A stretch of 64,000 nucleotides of DNA from UBA5399 sp964464145 (GCA_964464145.1 CAYXFB010000003.1:22513-86512); one strand, 5' to 3'. Shown: positions 43,265 through 52,922, counted from the stretch's first letter. Numbers and translations are program-made. Notes: generated from the sequence alone by a model not told the origin.

Positions 43265-45310
43265 TTACGCGCCCAAAGCGATCACGCCGTCCGAATATAC
43301 CTCGACATTTTGATCCAGCTCGTTATAGGAGAGCACTATGAGATCGGGTATCATCTGCGCCGTGATGTTTTTGAACTGCCGCCTTACCAGCGGGGACGTA
43401 AGCACTATGGGCGTTATGCCCAGCTTTGTCATCTTCTCTATTGCGTTTTTCAGGCTCACGTATATGCGCTGTATCTCCTCCTGATTTAGCGCGACGTAGG
43501 TTCCCTGCTCCGTCTGCTTCGTCTTCTCGGAAATAAGCTGCTCCAGCGCGGGGTCAAGCGTTATGACTCGCGCCTTGTTCGTGGGTATGAACTGCTTTGA
43601 TATGGAGCGGTAGAGCGCCTTGCGCACATACTCGGTCAAAAGCTCCACATCGCGCACCATCGCGCCGTAATCCGCCAGCGTTTCAAGAATAGTTCCCATA
43701 TCGCGTATAGAGATACCCTCTTTCAATAGGTTCGCCAGCACCTTCTGTATCTCACCCAGCGAGAACAGCTTGGGCACCACCTCGTCAACCAGAGCGGGCT
43801 GGTTGTTTTTGAGGTTGTCTATGAGCATCTGCACCTGCTGGCGCGTAAGCAGCTCGGAGCTGTGGCGTTTTATTGTCTCGGTCAAATGCGTGGCAATAAC
43901 GGAGGGCGCGTCCACCGTGGTGTAGCCCAAAAGCTCCGCGCGCTCGCGTTCCTCCTCGGGTATCCATATGGCGGGCAGCCCGAAGGTGGGCTCCACCGTC
44001 TCTATGCCCTGCAGCTTGCCCTTCACTTCCTCCGTGGAAAGCGCGAGTATGTGATCCAGCATCACCTCTCCCGCGGCGACCTCCACGCCCTTTATCTTTA
44101 TGACGTATTCGTTTGTATTGAGCTGTATATTGTCCCTTATCCTTATAATGGGAACGATTATGCCAAGATCCATCGCGCACTGGCGGCGTATCATTACAAC
44201 GCGCTCCAAAAGGTCTCCGCCCTGATTGGCGTCCACAAGAGGAACCAGTCCGTAACCAAGCTCTATTCCTATAAGCTCTATCTGCAGCAGCGAAGTAACG
44301 TTTTCCGGCTTGCGTTTTTCGGCCGCCGCCACCACCGCCTTGTCCACCTCCTCCGGAGGCGCTTCCGCCGGCTTTTTGGCCGCGCGCATTAGCATGAATC
44401 CGCCGAAAAACATTATCGCGGATATTATTATGAGCGGAGCGATGGGCAGACCGGGTATCATGGCTATTATGAGAAGCATTACGCCCAGAACGAGTAATAT
44501 CATGGGCTGGCGTGTAAACTGGTCTATCATATCCCGACCAAGGTTTTCCTTGGAGGCCGAGCGCGTAACGATTATACCTGTCGCCGTGGATATCATGAGC
44601 GCGGGTATCTGGCTCACCAGACCGTCGCCTATGGTGGCCGTGGTGTATATGCTGAGCACCTCGTCCGTGGTGAGACCGCTCATTGTCATACCAATTATGA
44701 GGCCCCCCACCGCATTTATGACGGTGATTAATATGCCCACTATGGCATCGCCCTTAACGAATTTACTGGCACCGTCCATAGCGCCGTAAAAATCCGCCTC
44801 GCGCGTGACCTTTTCGCGGCGCTCCTTGGCCTGCTGCTCGTCAATAAGGCCGGAATTGAGGTCCGCGTCTATGGCCATTTGTTTACCGGGCATAGCGTCC
44901 AATGTAAAGCGCGCCGAAACCTCGGCAACGCGCTCCGCGCCCTTTGTTATTACCAGAAACTGAATCACTATTATAATAAGGAATATGATTACGCCTACAA
45001 TTATATTGCCCTCTGTGGCAAAGGCACCGAAGGCTTTTACCACCTCACCCGCGTTACCGTTGTTGCCCAGTATGAGACGGGTGGTGGCGATGTTCAGACC
45101 TAGGCGAAACAGAGTCATTATAAGCAGCAGCGTGGGGAAAATGGAAAAATCCAGCGCTTCCTTAACATACATGGACATAAGCAGTATAAAAAGCGACATA
45201 GTAATATTAACTATGAGCAGCACGTCCAGCAGCATAGTAGGAAGCGGCACTATTATGATCAGTATTACAATCAGCACTATAAAAGCTACCGATACGTCTT
45301 TTACTCTCAT
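43265..45310 (-). CDS. flhA: FlhA export gate protein
   Basis: Main export-gate membrane protein. About 681 residues: eight membrane helices in the first 330 residues (VSVAFIVLIVILIIIVPLP opening), the FHIPEP-like loop as ARFTLDAMPGKQMAIDADLNSG, and a large cytoplasmic domain that binds chaperones. ATG 45310, with AGGGG six bases upstream, is preferred over the TTG at 45337, which lacks a ribosome site. Confidence 0.96.
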   Translation of the reverse strand: MRVKDVSVAFIVLIVILIIIVPLPTMLLDVLLIVNITMSLFILLMSMYVKEALDFSIFPTLLLIMTLFRLGLNIATTRLILGNNGNAGEVVKAFGAFATEGNIIVGVIIFLIIIVIQFLVITKGAERVAEVSARFTLDAMPGKQMAIDADLNSGLIDEQQAKERREKVTREADFYGAMDGASKFVKGDAIVGILITVINAVGGLIIGMTMSGLTTDEVLSIYTTATIGDGLVSQIPALMISTATGIIVTRSASKENLGRDMIDQFTRQPMILLVLGVMLLIIAMIPGLPIAPLIIISAIMFFGGFMLMRAAKKPAEAPPEEVDKAVVAAAEKRKPENVTSLLQIELIGIELGYGLVPLVDANQGGDLLERVVMIRRQCAMDLGIIVPIIRIRDNIQLNTNEYVIKIKGVEVAAGEVMLDHILALSTEEVKGKLQGIETVEPTFGLPAIWIPEEERERAELLGYTTVDAPSVIATHLTETIKRHSSELLTRQQVQMLIDNLKNNQPALVDEVVPKLFSLGEIQKVLANLLKEGISIRDMGTILETLADYGAMVRDVELLTEYVRKALYRSISKQFIPTNKARVITLDPALEQLISEKTKQTEQGTYVALNQEEIQRIYVSLKNAIEKMTKLGITPIVLTSPLVRRQFKNITAQMIPDLIVLSYNELDQNVEVYSDGVIALGA

Positions 45311-45412
45311 TGCGTTCCCCTGGCCTTTATTCGCCAAATATAATTAGGCATTTTATGCCATACTCTTTTTATTGTAATATAAATTTGTTTCCCAGTCTAC
45401 TTTTTATACCAA

Positions 45413-46486
45413 TTATCTGCGATTTTTGGTGCGGAAAATCTGCGCCAATATTTCTGCCACCGCCTGATACATCTCCACCGGTATAAAATCACCTATGTTG
45501 CAGTAGGCGTAAAGCCCGCGCGCCAGCTCCCTGTCCTCCACTATTTCCACCTCGTGCTCGGCGGCTATCTCCTTTATCTTTTGCGCCACGCGCTCCTTGC
45601 CCTTGGCTACCACCAAAGGCGCGTCGCCCACACGCTCGTCATATTTAAGCGCCACGGCATAATGCGTGGGGTTGGTTATTACAACATCCGCCTCGGGCAC
45701 GCTCTGCATCATGCGCATCATGGACATTTCGCGCTGCTTTTGCTTTATCTTACCCTTTATCTGCGGGTCGCCCTCTTGATTTTTGAACTCCATCTTTATT
45801 TCGTATTTGCTCATGCGCAGGTCTTTTTCATATTTCCAGCGCTGGTACATAAAATCTGCAAAGGCTATTACGGCCAGCACCATGCATATCTGCAGCGCCG
45901 CGTCGAATATCATTCCGGCTATGTTCTGTATGGCTCCCTTGTAGTTGTCTATCATCATAGTGGGAAATATGTACAATTTAGTCGATATCTGATTGTATAT
46001 TATCAGCCCCACGGCCACCACCTTCAATATGGCCTTCATAAGCTCAAAAAGCGCGCGCGTAGAGAACAGCCGCTTGAAGCCTTCAATAACGTTTATGCGC
46101 TCCAGCTTGGGCTCCAGCGCCTTTGTGCTGAACAAAAAACCCACCTGTATTATATTCACCAGCACGGCCGCCACAACGGCCACCGCGAAAATGGGCAGCA
46201 TTATGTTTATGAAACCGGTTATCATATCACTGCTTACAGGCATAAAATTTTGCATATTAAGAACTTCCCCGGTCATTTTACGGCCGGAGAGGTACCCTGT
46301 TGCGAAATTCATTATGTTTTCCGCAATGGCGGGCACAAAAGCTCTCATCGCCATAAACATTATGAGCAAGCAGCCCGTTGTGACAAGCTCATTGCTCTTT
46401 AATACCTGGCCACGCTCCCTGGCATCCTGCCGTTTTTTAGGGGTGGCTTGTTCAGTCCGTTCACCGGTGCCGCCATCATCGGCCAT
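45413..46486 (-). CDS. flhB: FlhB export switch protein
   Basis: Export-gate component that changes specificity from rod/hook to filament after autocleavage. 357 residues with N-terminal TEQATPKKRQDARERGQVLKSNEL, four membrane helices, and the autocleavage NPTH motif in VVITNPTHYAVALKYDE. It follows fliR by ten bases. A free-standing relative of its C-terminal part is encoded at 7877. Confidence 0.96.
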   Translation of the reverse strand: MADDGGTGERTEQATPKKRQDARERGQVLKSNELVTTGCLLIMFMAMRAFVPAIAENIMNFATGYLSGRKMTGEVLNMQNFMPVSSDMITGFINIMLPIFAVAVVAAVLVNIIQVGFLFSTKALEPKLERINVIEGFKRLFSTRALFELMKAILKVVAVGLIIYNQISTKLYIFPTMMIDNYKGAIQNIAGMIFDAALQICMVLAVIAFADFMYQRWKYEKDLRMSKYEIKMEFKNQEGDPQIKGKIKQKQREMSMMRMMQSVPEADVVITNPTHYAVALKYDERVGDAPLVVAKGKERVAQKIKEIAAEHEVEIVEDRELARGLYAYCNIGDFIPVEMYQAVAEILAQIFRTKNRR

Positions 46487-46496
46487 TTGCCATCAC

Positions 46497-47288
46497 CTAC
46501 CCCGTCAATGTGGAGAACATACTGTTTAGGCCTTGGAACATGGCGGTGAATACAGTATTTGTAAACGCCACATACACGGGCAGCATTGCCCCCAAAACCA
46601 TGAAACCCAAGATAACCTTTACAGGTATACCTATAGAAAAAGCATTCATCTGAGGCACAACGCGCATCAGCACGCCAAAGCACACCTCGCCTAAAAGCCC
46701 GGAGGCTATTATGGGCATGGCCACTATTATTGCCAGTATGAACGCCTGTATAAAAAGCTGCACCGCCACCCAGCCTATTTGCGAGCTTATCTGCACACCA
46801 CCCACCGGTACCTTTTGCACCGAGGTATACATCATTTCAATAAGCCTGTGGTGGCCGTCCACCGCAAAAAAAACCAGCAGCATTATAATGTTTAACAGAT
46901 TGCCCGTAACGGGCACCTGCAAATTGCTCTGCACATCAAAAACGTTTACCATAGCAAAGCCCATCTGCATATCGATCATCTGCCCGGCCGTGAATGAGAC
47001 CATTGTTATGAAGAGGTTCAGCACATAGCCAAGTATCAGGCCGAACAGCAGTTCCTTTACGCAGAGCAGTATGTATATGAAAATATCATCGTTATAAACG
47101 AGAGGCACCTGCTGCGGTATTGAGATATAAAAAAGAGCGGCAATACACGCACAATAGCCTATCTTGGCCACCATGGGTATGTTTTGCCGCCCGAATATGG
47201 GCGAACTGAATATCAATCCCGACACCCGTAAAAACAAAAGCAGAAAATAATCCCAGTCCGTTACGAGCGCAGCAAAAAAGTCTACCAT
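46497..47288 (-). CDS. fliR: FliR export gate protein
   Basis: Export-gate membrane protein, about 263 residues and six helices; MVDFFAALVTDWDYFLLLFLRVSGLIFSSP is the family opening. GAGGAG lies four bases before the ATG 47288; a longer frame to 47345 overlaps fliQ and is unlikely. Follows fliQ by about seven bases. Confidence 0.95.
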   Translation of the reverse strand: MVDFFAALVTDWDYFLLLFLRVSGLIFSSPIFGRQNIPMVAKIGYCACIAALFYISIPQQVPLVYNDDIFIYILLCVKELLFGLILGYVLNLFITMVSFTAGQMIDMQMGFAMVNVFDVQSNLQVPVTGNLLNIIMLLVFFAVDGHHRLIEMMYTSVQKVPVGGVQISSQIGWVAVQLFIQAFILAIIVAMPIIASGLLGEVCFGVLMRVVPQMNAFSIGIPVKVILGFMVLGAMLPVYVAFTNTVFTAMFQGLNSMFSTLTG

Positions 47289-47295
47289 ACTCTCC

Positions 47296-47559
47296 TCATA
47301 CTGGCATATATATCGTCGCCGCGTAATCGTACATCCTAAACGCAAACTCTGTGAGATTGTTCAGCATGAAGCCGCCGAACAGCAGCATGGCCAAAAGTAT
47401 GCCGATTATTTTAGGCACGAAGGTAAGCGTCTGCTCATTTATCTGCGACGCGGCCTGAAAGATGGAAATAATTATACCTATCACCAGCCCCACCAGTATG
47501 GGCGGCAACGATACCTTTAATATGGTAAATATAGCATCCTGCATTACCGCTATTATCAA
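47296..47559 (-). CDS. fliQ: FliQ export gate protein
   Basis: An 87-residue protein with two membrane helices and the FliQ pattern LPPILVGLVIGIIISIFQAASQINEQTLTFVPKIIGI. It assembles with FliP and FliR to form the export pore. Follows fliP by 66 nt. Confidence 0.95.
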   Translation of the reverse strand: MIIAVMQDAIFTILKVSLPPILVGLVIGIIISIFQAASQINEQTLTFVPKIIGILLAMLLFGGFMLNNLTEFAFRMYDYAATIYMPV

Positions 47560-47625
47560 TGCCTGTTCTATGCCAAATCAACTCCTTCGCCGTTTGTGAA
47601 AACACATTTAATACGCAAAACCCGG

Positions 47626-48477
47626 CTAGCTAAATCCCGCAAAGCTCCTCACAAGCGTGCCTATGGTGAGAGTCCACCCGTCCACAAGCACAAACAAGAG
47701 CACCTTAAAGGGCAGCGAAATAACAATAGGCGGCAACATCATCATTCCCATAGACATGAGCACGCTGGCCACCACCATATCAATAACAATAAATGGAATA
47801 TAAATAAAGAAACCCATAGTGAAAGCACGTTTTATCTCGCTTGTTAAAAACGCCGGTATTATGGTGCTCATTGGCACTTCATCCAGCGTTTGAGCCGGCT
47901 CCGGGGTCATTTGATTGAACATGTTTATATCGCTTTGGAAGGTGTTAGACAGCATAAATCCGCGAATGGGCACTTCTGCCTCGTCCATCGCCTGCTCGAA
48001 TGTGATCTGCCCGTTCACGTAGGGGTCTATGGCCTCCGTTTTCACCGTATTTATGACCGGAGTCATAACAAAAAACGTCAAAAACAGCGCCAGCACCACT
48101 ATCACCTGATTGGGCGGCATTTGCTGTAATCCAAGAGCGTTTCTGGTGAATGACAAAATAATAACTATGCGCGTAAAGCCGGACAGCATAATTATTATGG
48201 ACGGCGCAATACTAAGTATGGTCAAAAGCCCCACGAGTTGAAGCGATTGCGAACGGCTTCCCAACAGCTGAGCCAGCGGGTCGGCACCCTCGTCCACCGG
48301 CTGGCCGGTTATTGTTGTATCGCCAGCCTGCGCGCCCGTAGTGGCATCCGCAGAGGCACAGCCGCTTATAACAACGATGCATAATATAAGTACAATTACG
48401 AAAACAAGAAGCTTTTTCTTCTTCAAAACCGACAACGTCCCCCTTGGCCTAAACCCGGCGGCGCCCCCGCACCTCAC
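47626..48477 (-). CDS. fliP: FliP export gate protein with lipobox-like signal
   Basis: Pore-forming export gate protein. The core is standard: LLTILSIAPSIIIMLSGFTRIVIILSFTRNALGLQQMPPNQVIVVLALFLTFF, then YIPFIVIDMVVASVLMSMGMMMLPP. Before it is an extra hydrophobic segment ending VISGCASADAT, which looks like a lipoprotein signal, followed by a linker of about 35 residues. FliP normally has a cleavable Sec signal, so this is a variant. ATG 48477 is 13 bases after fliO; an internal TTG at 48435 behind AAGGGGG is another possible start. Confidence 0.93.
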   Translation of the reverse strand: MRCGGAAGFRPRGTLSVLKKKKLLVFVIVLILCIVVISGCASADATTGAQAGDTTITGQPVDEGADPLAQLLGSRSQSLQLVGLLTILSIAPSIIIMLSGFTRIVIILSFTRNALGLQQMPPNQVIVVLALFLTFFVMTPVINTVKTEAIDPYVNGQITFEQAMDEAEVPIRGFMLSNTFQSDINMFNQMTPEPAQTLDEVPMSTIIPAFLTSEIKRAFTMGFFIYIPFIVIDMVVASVLMSMGMMMLPPIVISLPFKVLLFVLVDGWTLTIGTLVRSFAGFS

Positions 48478-48489
48478 CGGCCTATACTT

Positions 48490-49143
48490 TTACTCGCTGC
48501 TGTCATCCTGTCCGGCAGACTCTTTCCCGGTTTTCAGCTTTTCTTTAAGCTGCGATTCAAAATCCTGCGGCGGGTTTTTCCCTCTGTGAAAAAACCTGTA
48601 TATCCCCAACTTCATATTTGTAAAGAGCTGCTTTATATAATCTGAAAAACTGCTCTCCTGTACAGCATAAAAGGCGGCATCGTCCGTATCCGCAGACCGC
48701 TCCGCCCCGTTTATATCTTTATTTGTTCCGCCCGCGCTTTGCTTTGGCCCGTCCGCTTCACTGGCGGCGTCTCCTGCCGCGTCAGTTTCCGGTATCGGCA
48801 CCTTATCCAGCAGCTTTATTTCCTGGTGCGTAACGCCCAGCATATAATATTTGCCATCAAACTCCACCACGGTAAGCGTTTTGTCCCTATCAAGCGCGAT
48901 CCTGTCCACCACGCCTATGAGCCTGCCCGGCTCCGCCTTGTTTGAGCCGAACCAGCGCATACCTCCCGACTTTGCCGGCTTCTTTATGCCGCGCTGCAAA
49001 GATTTCTTGGCGATAAGCTTTGTAAGGAAATATATGCCCACAACTATTATCAGCAAATATATCACAAGCAACGCCACGCTTTGAGCGTTTACCGCCTCGG
49101 GCGAAAGCTGCTGACCCTGGTCTAAAACTATGTTTTCCCCCAT
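48490..49143 (-). CDS. fliO: FliO/FliZ export gate accessory protein
   Basis: A 217-residue protein with one membrane helix near residues 25-45 (SVALLVIYLLIIVVGIYFLTKLIAKK) and the conserved beta domain (LIGVVDRIALDRDKTLTVVEFDGKYYMLGV). FliO stabilises FliP during gate assembly. The C-terminal 90 residues are polar and less conserved. Follows fliE by about 16 nt and precedes fliP. Confidence 0.9.
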   Translation of the reverse strand: MGENIVLDQGQQLSPEAVNAQSVALLVIYLLIIVVGIYFLTKLIAKKSLQRGIKKPAKSGGMRWFGSNKAEPGRLIGVVDRIALDRDKTLTVVEFDGKYYMLGVTHQEIKLLDKVPIPETDAAGDAASEADGPKQSAGGTNKDINGAERSADTDDAAFYAVQESSFSDYIKQLFTNMKLGIYRFFHRGKNPPQDFESQLKEKLKTGKESAGQDDSSE

Positions 49144-49159
49144 TAATGCTTCCCCGGCG

Positions 49160-49474
49160 CTATACCTGCATCCTCATTATTTCGTTGTACGCATCCACAA
49201 CCTTATTTCTCACCTGAACGACCATATTCAGCGCCATTTCAGACTTTGTGCCGTTTATCATGACCTGTGCAAGATTGTCCACCTGGCCGGATAATAGCGC
49301 CTGCGTATCTGCCTGCGCAACGCCATACAGGCGGTCGGCCTCGGCTATGGAGCTTGAAAGCATATCCTTGAAGGAACCCGCATTCTCCGCGCCTCCCATT
49401 TTGTTTTGATCCAACATACTGTATTGATTGCGCTGTATGGAGAGATTCAATCCTCCCGCCAACTTATCTATCAT
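49160..49474 (-). CDS. fliE: FliE basal body protein
   Basis: Links MS-ring and rod. 104 residues ending in the family pattern INGTKSEMALNMVVQVRNKVVDAYNEIMRMQV, with FKDMLSSSIAEADRL in the middle. Follows flgC by about 19 nt. In Bacillus fliF comes next, but here fliO follows and fliF is 25 kb away. Confidence 0.95.
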   Translation of the reverse strand: MIDKLAGGLNLSIQRNQYSMLDQNKMGGAENAGSFKDMLSSSIAEADRLYGVAQADTQALLSGQVDNLAQVMINGTKSEMALNMVVQVRNKVVDAYNEIMRMQV

Positions 49475-49493
49475 TCGCCTAACCTCCTGAGGT

Positions 49494-49934
49494 CTACTTT
49501 CCTATTTGAAGCGCGCTCATTGCCATGCTCTTCGTGCCGTTCAATATTGTTATGTTGGCTTCGTATGAACGCGTTGCGGACATATAGTCCACCACTTCCT
49601 TGGCAATATCCACATTGGGCTTGCTCACATAGCCAAACTCGTCCGCATCGGGATGGGCTGGGTCGTATTCCAGCTTGAATGGCGTTTCGGTATCGTCGTA
49701 TATGCCTGTAACGCGCACACCGGAGCCAAGCGATCCCTTAATCGAACGGTTCAGCGTTTCAGAAAAGCGCGGCGTGCCCTTCTCCTGAAACAGTACGTAA
49801 CGCCTACGGTAAGGCTGCCCCTCCGCATTGCGCGTAACGTCTATATTGGCGACATTTTCGGATATTACATCCATTCTGAGCCGCTGCGCGGTCAGGCCGG
49901 AAGCGCTGATATCCATAGATGATAAAAATGCCAT
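49494..49934 (-). CDS. flgC: FlgC proximal rod protein
   Basis: A 146-residue rod subunit: MDISASGLTAQRLRMDVISENVANIDVTRNAEGQPYRRRYV opening and KEVVDYMSATRSYEANITILNGTKSMAMSALQIGK ending. Follows flgB by 27 nt. Confidence 0.96.
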   Translation of the reverse strand: MAFLSSMDISASGLTAQRLRMDVISENVANIDVTRNAEGQPYRRRYVLFQEKGTPRFSETLNRSIKGSLGSGVRVTGIYDDTETPFKLEYDPAHPDADEFGYVSKPNVDIAKEVVDYMSATRSYEANITILNGTKSMAMSALQIGK

Positions 49935-49961
49935 AACTACCTCCCTTTATTGTTCACCGGC

Positions 49962-50351
49962 TTACTGACCCTTTATTGCCGTACGAAGCTGGTTGAACTG
50001 ACCGTTTATCTTGGCCTGAAGCGTGTTGTACCATATCACGTTTTTGGCATAATCCGTCATTTCGCGATCCACGTCCACGTTGTTTCCGTCCATACGCTGC
50101 ACAGTATCGTGCTTGTATACCACCTCAAAATCACCCGTAGCGGCAGAACCGCCCATGTGCGTCGCGCGGGTGCGCTTCATTTTATAATCGTCACCCTCCA
50201 GCGCGTTTTTATACAACGTTTCAAAAGCCACCTCAGACGCCTTAAAATTCGGCGTGTCTATGTTGGCTATATTGTTTTGGATCACTGAATTTCTCGTCCA
50301 TGATGCGGCTATTCCGCTCTCCAGTCCGCTTAGACCCGAAAAAATTTTCAA
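49962..50351 (-). CDS. flgB: FlgB proximal rod protein
   Basis: A 129-residue rod subunit. The N-terminus SGLESGIAASWTRNSVIQNNIANIDTPNFKASEV and a C-terminal NNVDVDREMTDYAKNVIWYNTLQAKINGQFNQLRTAI identify it. Usually the first gene of the basal-body operon; cheV lies 86 nt upstream in the same direction, so transcription may begin before cheV. Confidence 0.96.
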   Translation of the reverse strand: MKIFSGLSGLESGIAASWTRNSVIQNNIANIDTPNFKASEVAFETLYKNALEGDDYKMKRTRATHMGGSAATGDFEVVYKHDTVQRMDGNNVDVDREMTDYAKNVIWYNTLQAKINGQFNQLRTAIKGQ

Positions 50352-50437
50352 ACCGCCTCACCTCCATTTTGCATATATACAATCTAATAGGCTAATGTTA
50401 CTCTCAGCCCTCTGCTTTGTCAAGAAAAAACAAACAT

Positions 50438-51376
50438 TTACAGCCCCGCATAGCCCACCAAGCGATCCACAACGCCCACCAGATCGCCAATGTCAGGCTT
50501 CGAAAGCTGCTCGTTCGCGCCCACCTGTTCGCCCTTGAGCCGCATTTCCGGCGTTACCAGCGAAGAGAATATTATTACGGGTATATCCTTTAGCAGGCGG
50601 TCTTCCTTTATGCGGCGGGTAAGGTGGTGCCCGTCCATCTGCGGCATTTCAATATCCGTTATCACAACGTCAACCTTTTCGGAAAGCTCGCCCGCTTCGT
50701 CGTTTTTCAGGCCTTCGAGATAGTCCCAGGCCTCTTGCCCGTTGTCGAACTTGGAAACGTTCATGTAGCCCGAGGTGTGCAGCGCTTCCAATATCATCTT
50801 GGAAAGCAGCTTGGAATCCTCGGCGATCACAACGTGATGCTCGTCTCTGGTGCGCTCGCCCATTTCGTATATCTCGGCCATCTTGAGTCCCGTTTCGGGC
50901 GCGATATCCGTAACTATTTTTTCGAAATCAAGTATGGTGATGAGCCGCCCCTCAAACTGCGCGAGGCCGGTAACCAAACCCTCGTCTCCGCCGTATATCG
51001 TGGCGTCCGGTTTTTCAATGTCTTTCCACGAAATGCGGTCTATCCCCTCCACCGTGTGTACGCGGAAGGCTATGTGCATCTTATTGAAATTAGTTACTAT
51101 GAAAAGATCCTTTTCCTGCGGCCCAGTGGTATCAAGCCCCAAATATCCCGGCAGGTCTATAACAGTGATGACAATATCTCTAGGCTTGAAAACACCCTCC
51201 ACCGATGGATGAGAGTGCGGCATAGGCGTCACTGTTTCGCTCATCATTATTTCGCGTATTTTGGCAACGTTTATGCCAAAGGTATTGCCGGAGATAGTAA
51301 ACTCCATTATCTCCATTTCATTGGTACCGGTTTCAAGCAATATTTCCTGCTTATCACTGTTTCTCACCGCATTCAT
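50438..51376 (-). CDS. cheV: CheV coupling protein with receiver domain
   Basis: CheW-like coupling domain (about residues 20-170: FTISGNTFGINVAKIREIMM, PHSHPSVEGVFKPRDIVITVIDLPGYLG) fused to a receiver domain (about 180-312: VVIAEDSKLLSKMILEAL, VDVVITDIEMPQMDGHHLTRRIKED with the phospho-acceptor Asp, and VIIFSSLVTPEM). It adapts the chemoreceptor array. A TGATATAAT extended minus-10 lies about 85 bases upstream, followed by a short GC hairpin with five T (about 51415-51428). Confidence 0.95.
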   Translation of the reverse strand: MNAVRNSDKQEILLETGTNEMEIMEFTISGNTFGINVAKIREIMMSETVTPMPHSHPSVEGVFKPRDIVITVIDLPGYLGLDTTGPQEKDLFIVTNFNKMHIAFRVHTVEGIDRISWKDIEKPDATIYGGDEGLVTGLAQFEGRLITILDFEKIVTDIAPETGLKMAEIYEMGERTRDEHHVVIAEDSKLLSKMILEALHTSGYMNVSKFDNGQEAWDYLEGLKNDEAGELSEKVDVVITDIEMPQMDGHHLTRRIKEDRLLKDIPVIIFSSLVTPEMRLKGEQVGANEQLSKPDIGDLVGVVDRLVGYAGL

Positions 51377-51414
51377 ATCATAATACCTGCCTTATAATAT
51401 TTATTTGATCTAAA

Positions 51415-51468
51415 AACGCGCCCTCGCGCATATCAAACATAGATTTATTTACAATACATTATATCATA
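51415..51468 (-). promoter_or_regulatory. candidate promoter and small hairpin before cheV
   Basis: Minus strand: extended minus-10 TGATATAAT near 51460, no good minus-35, then CGCG/CGCG with a loop of four and a T run at 51412-51416. The hairpin may attenuate the transcript that includes cheV and possibly the whole flgB block. Confidence 0.4.
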
Positions 51469-51576
51469 ATATATCGTTAATGAAACATATAAAATTGCGT
51501 ATGGTCAATTTTTTCATAGTTATTTAAAATTTTTACGTTACAGCATCTCCCACCGCCATATTTTGGCACACGGCAC

Positions 51577-51604
51577 TGTTTAACCGCGTTGATTTATGTT
51601 ATAA
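51577..51604 (+). promoter_or_regulatory. candidate sigma-A promoter for fliB
   Basis: TGTTTA, 17 bases, then TATAAT, followed about 40 bases later by a GGGAGAA ribosome site and the fliB ATG at 51650. The minus-35 is weak. Confidence 0.45.
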
Positions 51605-51649
51605 TTTATACATATTTATATATATCGTTCAAAGACGGGAGAAAATGAT

Positions 51650-52858
51650 ATGGCTGTGAGAAAAAATGTGCTTATGCCCGAATATGCGAAGGATTTTCAG
51701 TGCCTTGGCGGGGCGTGCGAGGAAAACTGCTGTACTGATTGGTTTATATCCATAGATAAAGCTACCTACAAAAAATATATGTCTTGCCCCGATCTTGAGT
51801 TTAGGGAAAAGTTGAAGAAATACGTTGTGCAAGTGAACAAACCCTATGCCTATGCGCAAATGAAATACGCTGAAAATGGTTATTGTGCTTTTCTTACAGA
51901 TGACAATATGTGCGCGCTGCAACGAAAATTTGGTGCGGATTTTTTGAGCATAACCTGCCGCACTTATCCCCGTTCCGCTTATTCAATTAACGGAAACTTT
52001 GAAATGTCACTCTATCCTAGCTGCCCCGAGGTAGCTCGCTACTTTTTGGATGAAAAACGTATGCGCTTCACAACAAAAGATATGGATTTGCTCCAGCATG
52101 CGCGAATCATATTGCCGGATGATAGATATGAGGATTTTTTGAAACTGCGCGATTATATTATATTCATTTTGCAGGACAGGCGTTATATTTTCGAAATGCG
52201 CCTTATACTGCTTGGTCTCTTTATACAAAAACTTACACAGAACGAATTCAAAAACATCCCCGGCCTTATAAGCACCTATAAGGGAATGTTTAGCGACACA
52301 AGCATAGCGGATGAATTTTTCAAGCTGCCCGTAGCCCCGGATTTTCAGTTTGATGTGATAACTGGAATTTTTTCTTTGCGCTCTTTTTTTGTTGACCAAC
52401 CTCGCTATGTCAAGCTGTTCAATACCACTCTACGCGGTCTGGGCTTTGACGAGGGAAAAGACACTCGTCAGAGGCTGCAGAGCTATATAGATGCACTGGT
52501 AAAATATGAAGAGAGCTTCTTGAAGTGGGATCACGTAATGGAAAACTTCTTTGTAAATACAGTTTTTTCCAATCCCCTACCGCTCTGTCAATTGACTTCT
52601 AACAGTTCAGAGTTTCACACCGACCTCCTTTGGAATGAATACCTTTTTTGGTGCTTAAGCTACCGTATGCTAAAATTCCACCTGACGGGCATGAACAACC
52701 TAAGCGAGCTGGACGATGAAGCCGTTGTTTCCATCGTATCCAAATTCCACCGCGCCATTTTTGGGCACGATGGCTCCTATATGCACCGTGCTATTGAATG
52801 GGTTAAAGAGCAGCAATACGACACACTGGCCTATATGTCGCTGCTTATACGCACGTGA
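51650..52858 (+). CDS. fliB: FliB flagellin lysine-N-methylase
   Basis: Radical-SAM-like or related methylase that methylates flagellin lysines. 402 residues with a Cys-rich N-terminus: CLGGACEENCCTDW (Cys 18, 23, 27, 28) and CAFLTDDNMCALQRKFGADFLSITCR (Cys 79, 88, 103), the family hallmark. It is on the plus strand, convergent with the flagellin gene and sharing a bidirectional terminator with it. Base composition looks more AT-rich than that of neighbouring flagellar genes, so it could be an acquisition. ATG 51650 with GGGAGA eight bases upstream. Confidence 0.88.
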   Translation: MAVRKNVLMPEYAKDFQCLGGACEENCCTDWFISIDKATYKKYMSCPDLEFREKLKKYVVQVNKPYAYAQMKYAENGYCAFLTDDNMCALQRKFGADFLSITCRTYPRSAYSINGNFEMSLYPSCPEVARYFLDEKRMRFTTKDMDLLQHARIILPDDRYEDFLKLRDYIIFILQDRRYIFEMRLILLGLFIQKLTQNEFKNIPGLISTYKGMFSDTSIADEFFKLPVAPDFQFDVITGIFSLRSFFVDQPRYVKLFNTTLRGLGFDEGKDTRQRLQSYIDALVKYEESFLKWDHVMENFFVNTVFSNPLPLCQLTSNSSEFHTDLLWNEYLFWCLSYRMLKFHLTGMNNLSELDDEAVVSIVSKFHRAIFGHDGSYMHRAIEWVKEQQYDTLAYMSLLIRT

Positions 52859-52922
52859 AAAGAGTATATTTTTTGCCTTTATGAGCTCCCCGCATTTCTT
52901 AGCAGGAAGCTCTTTTTGACGC

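Noticed and set aside
45554..46402. 282-residue plus-strand frame
   Set aside because: Antisense to flhB, His/Tyr-rich shadow of hydrophobic codons.
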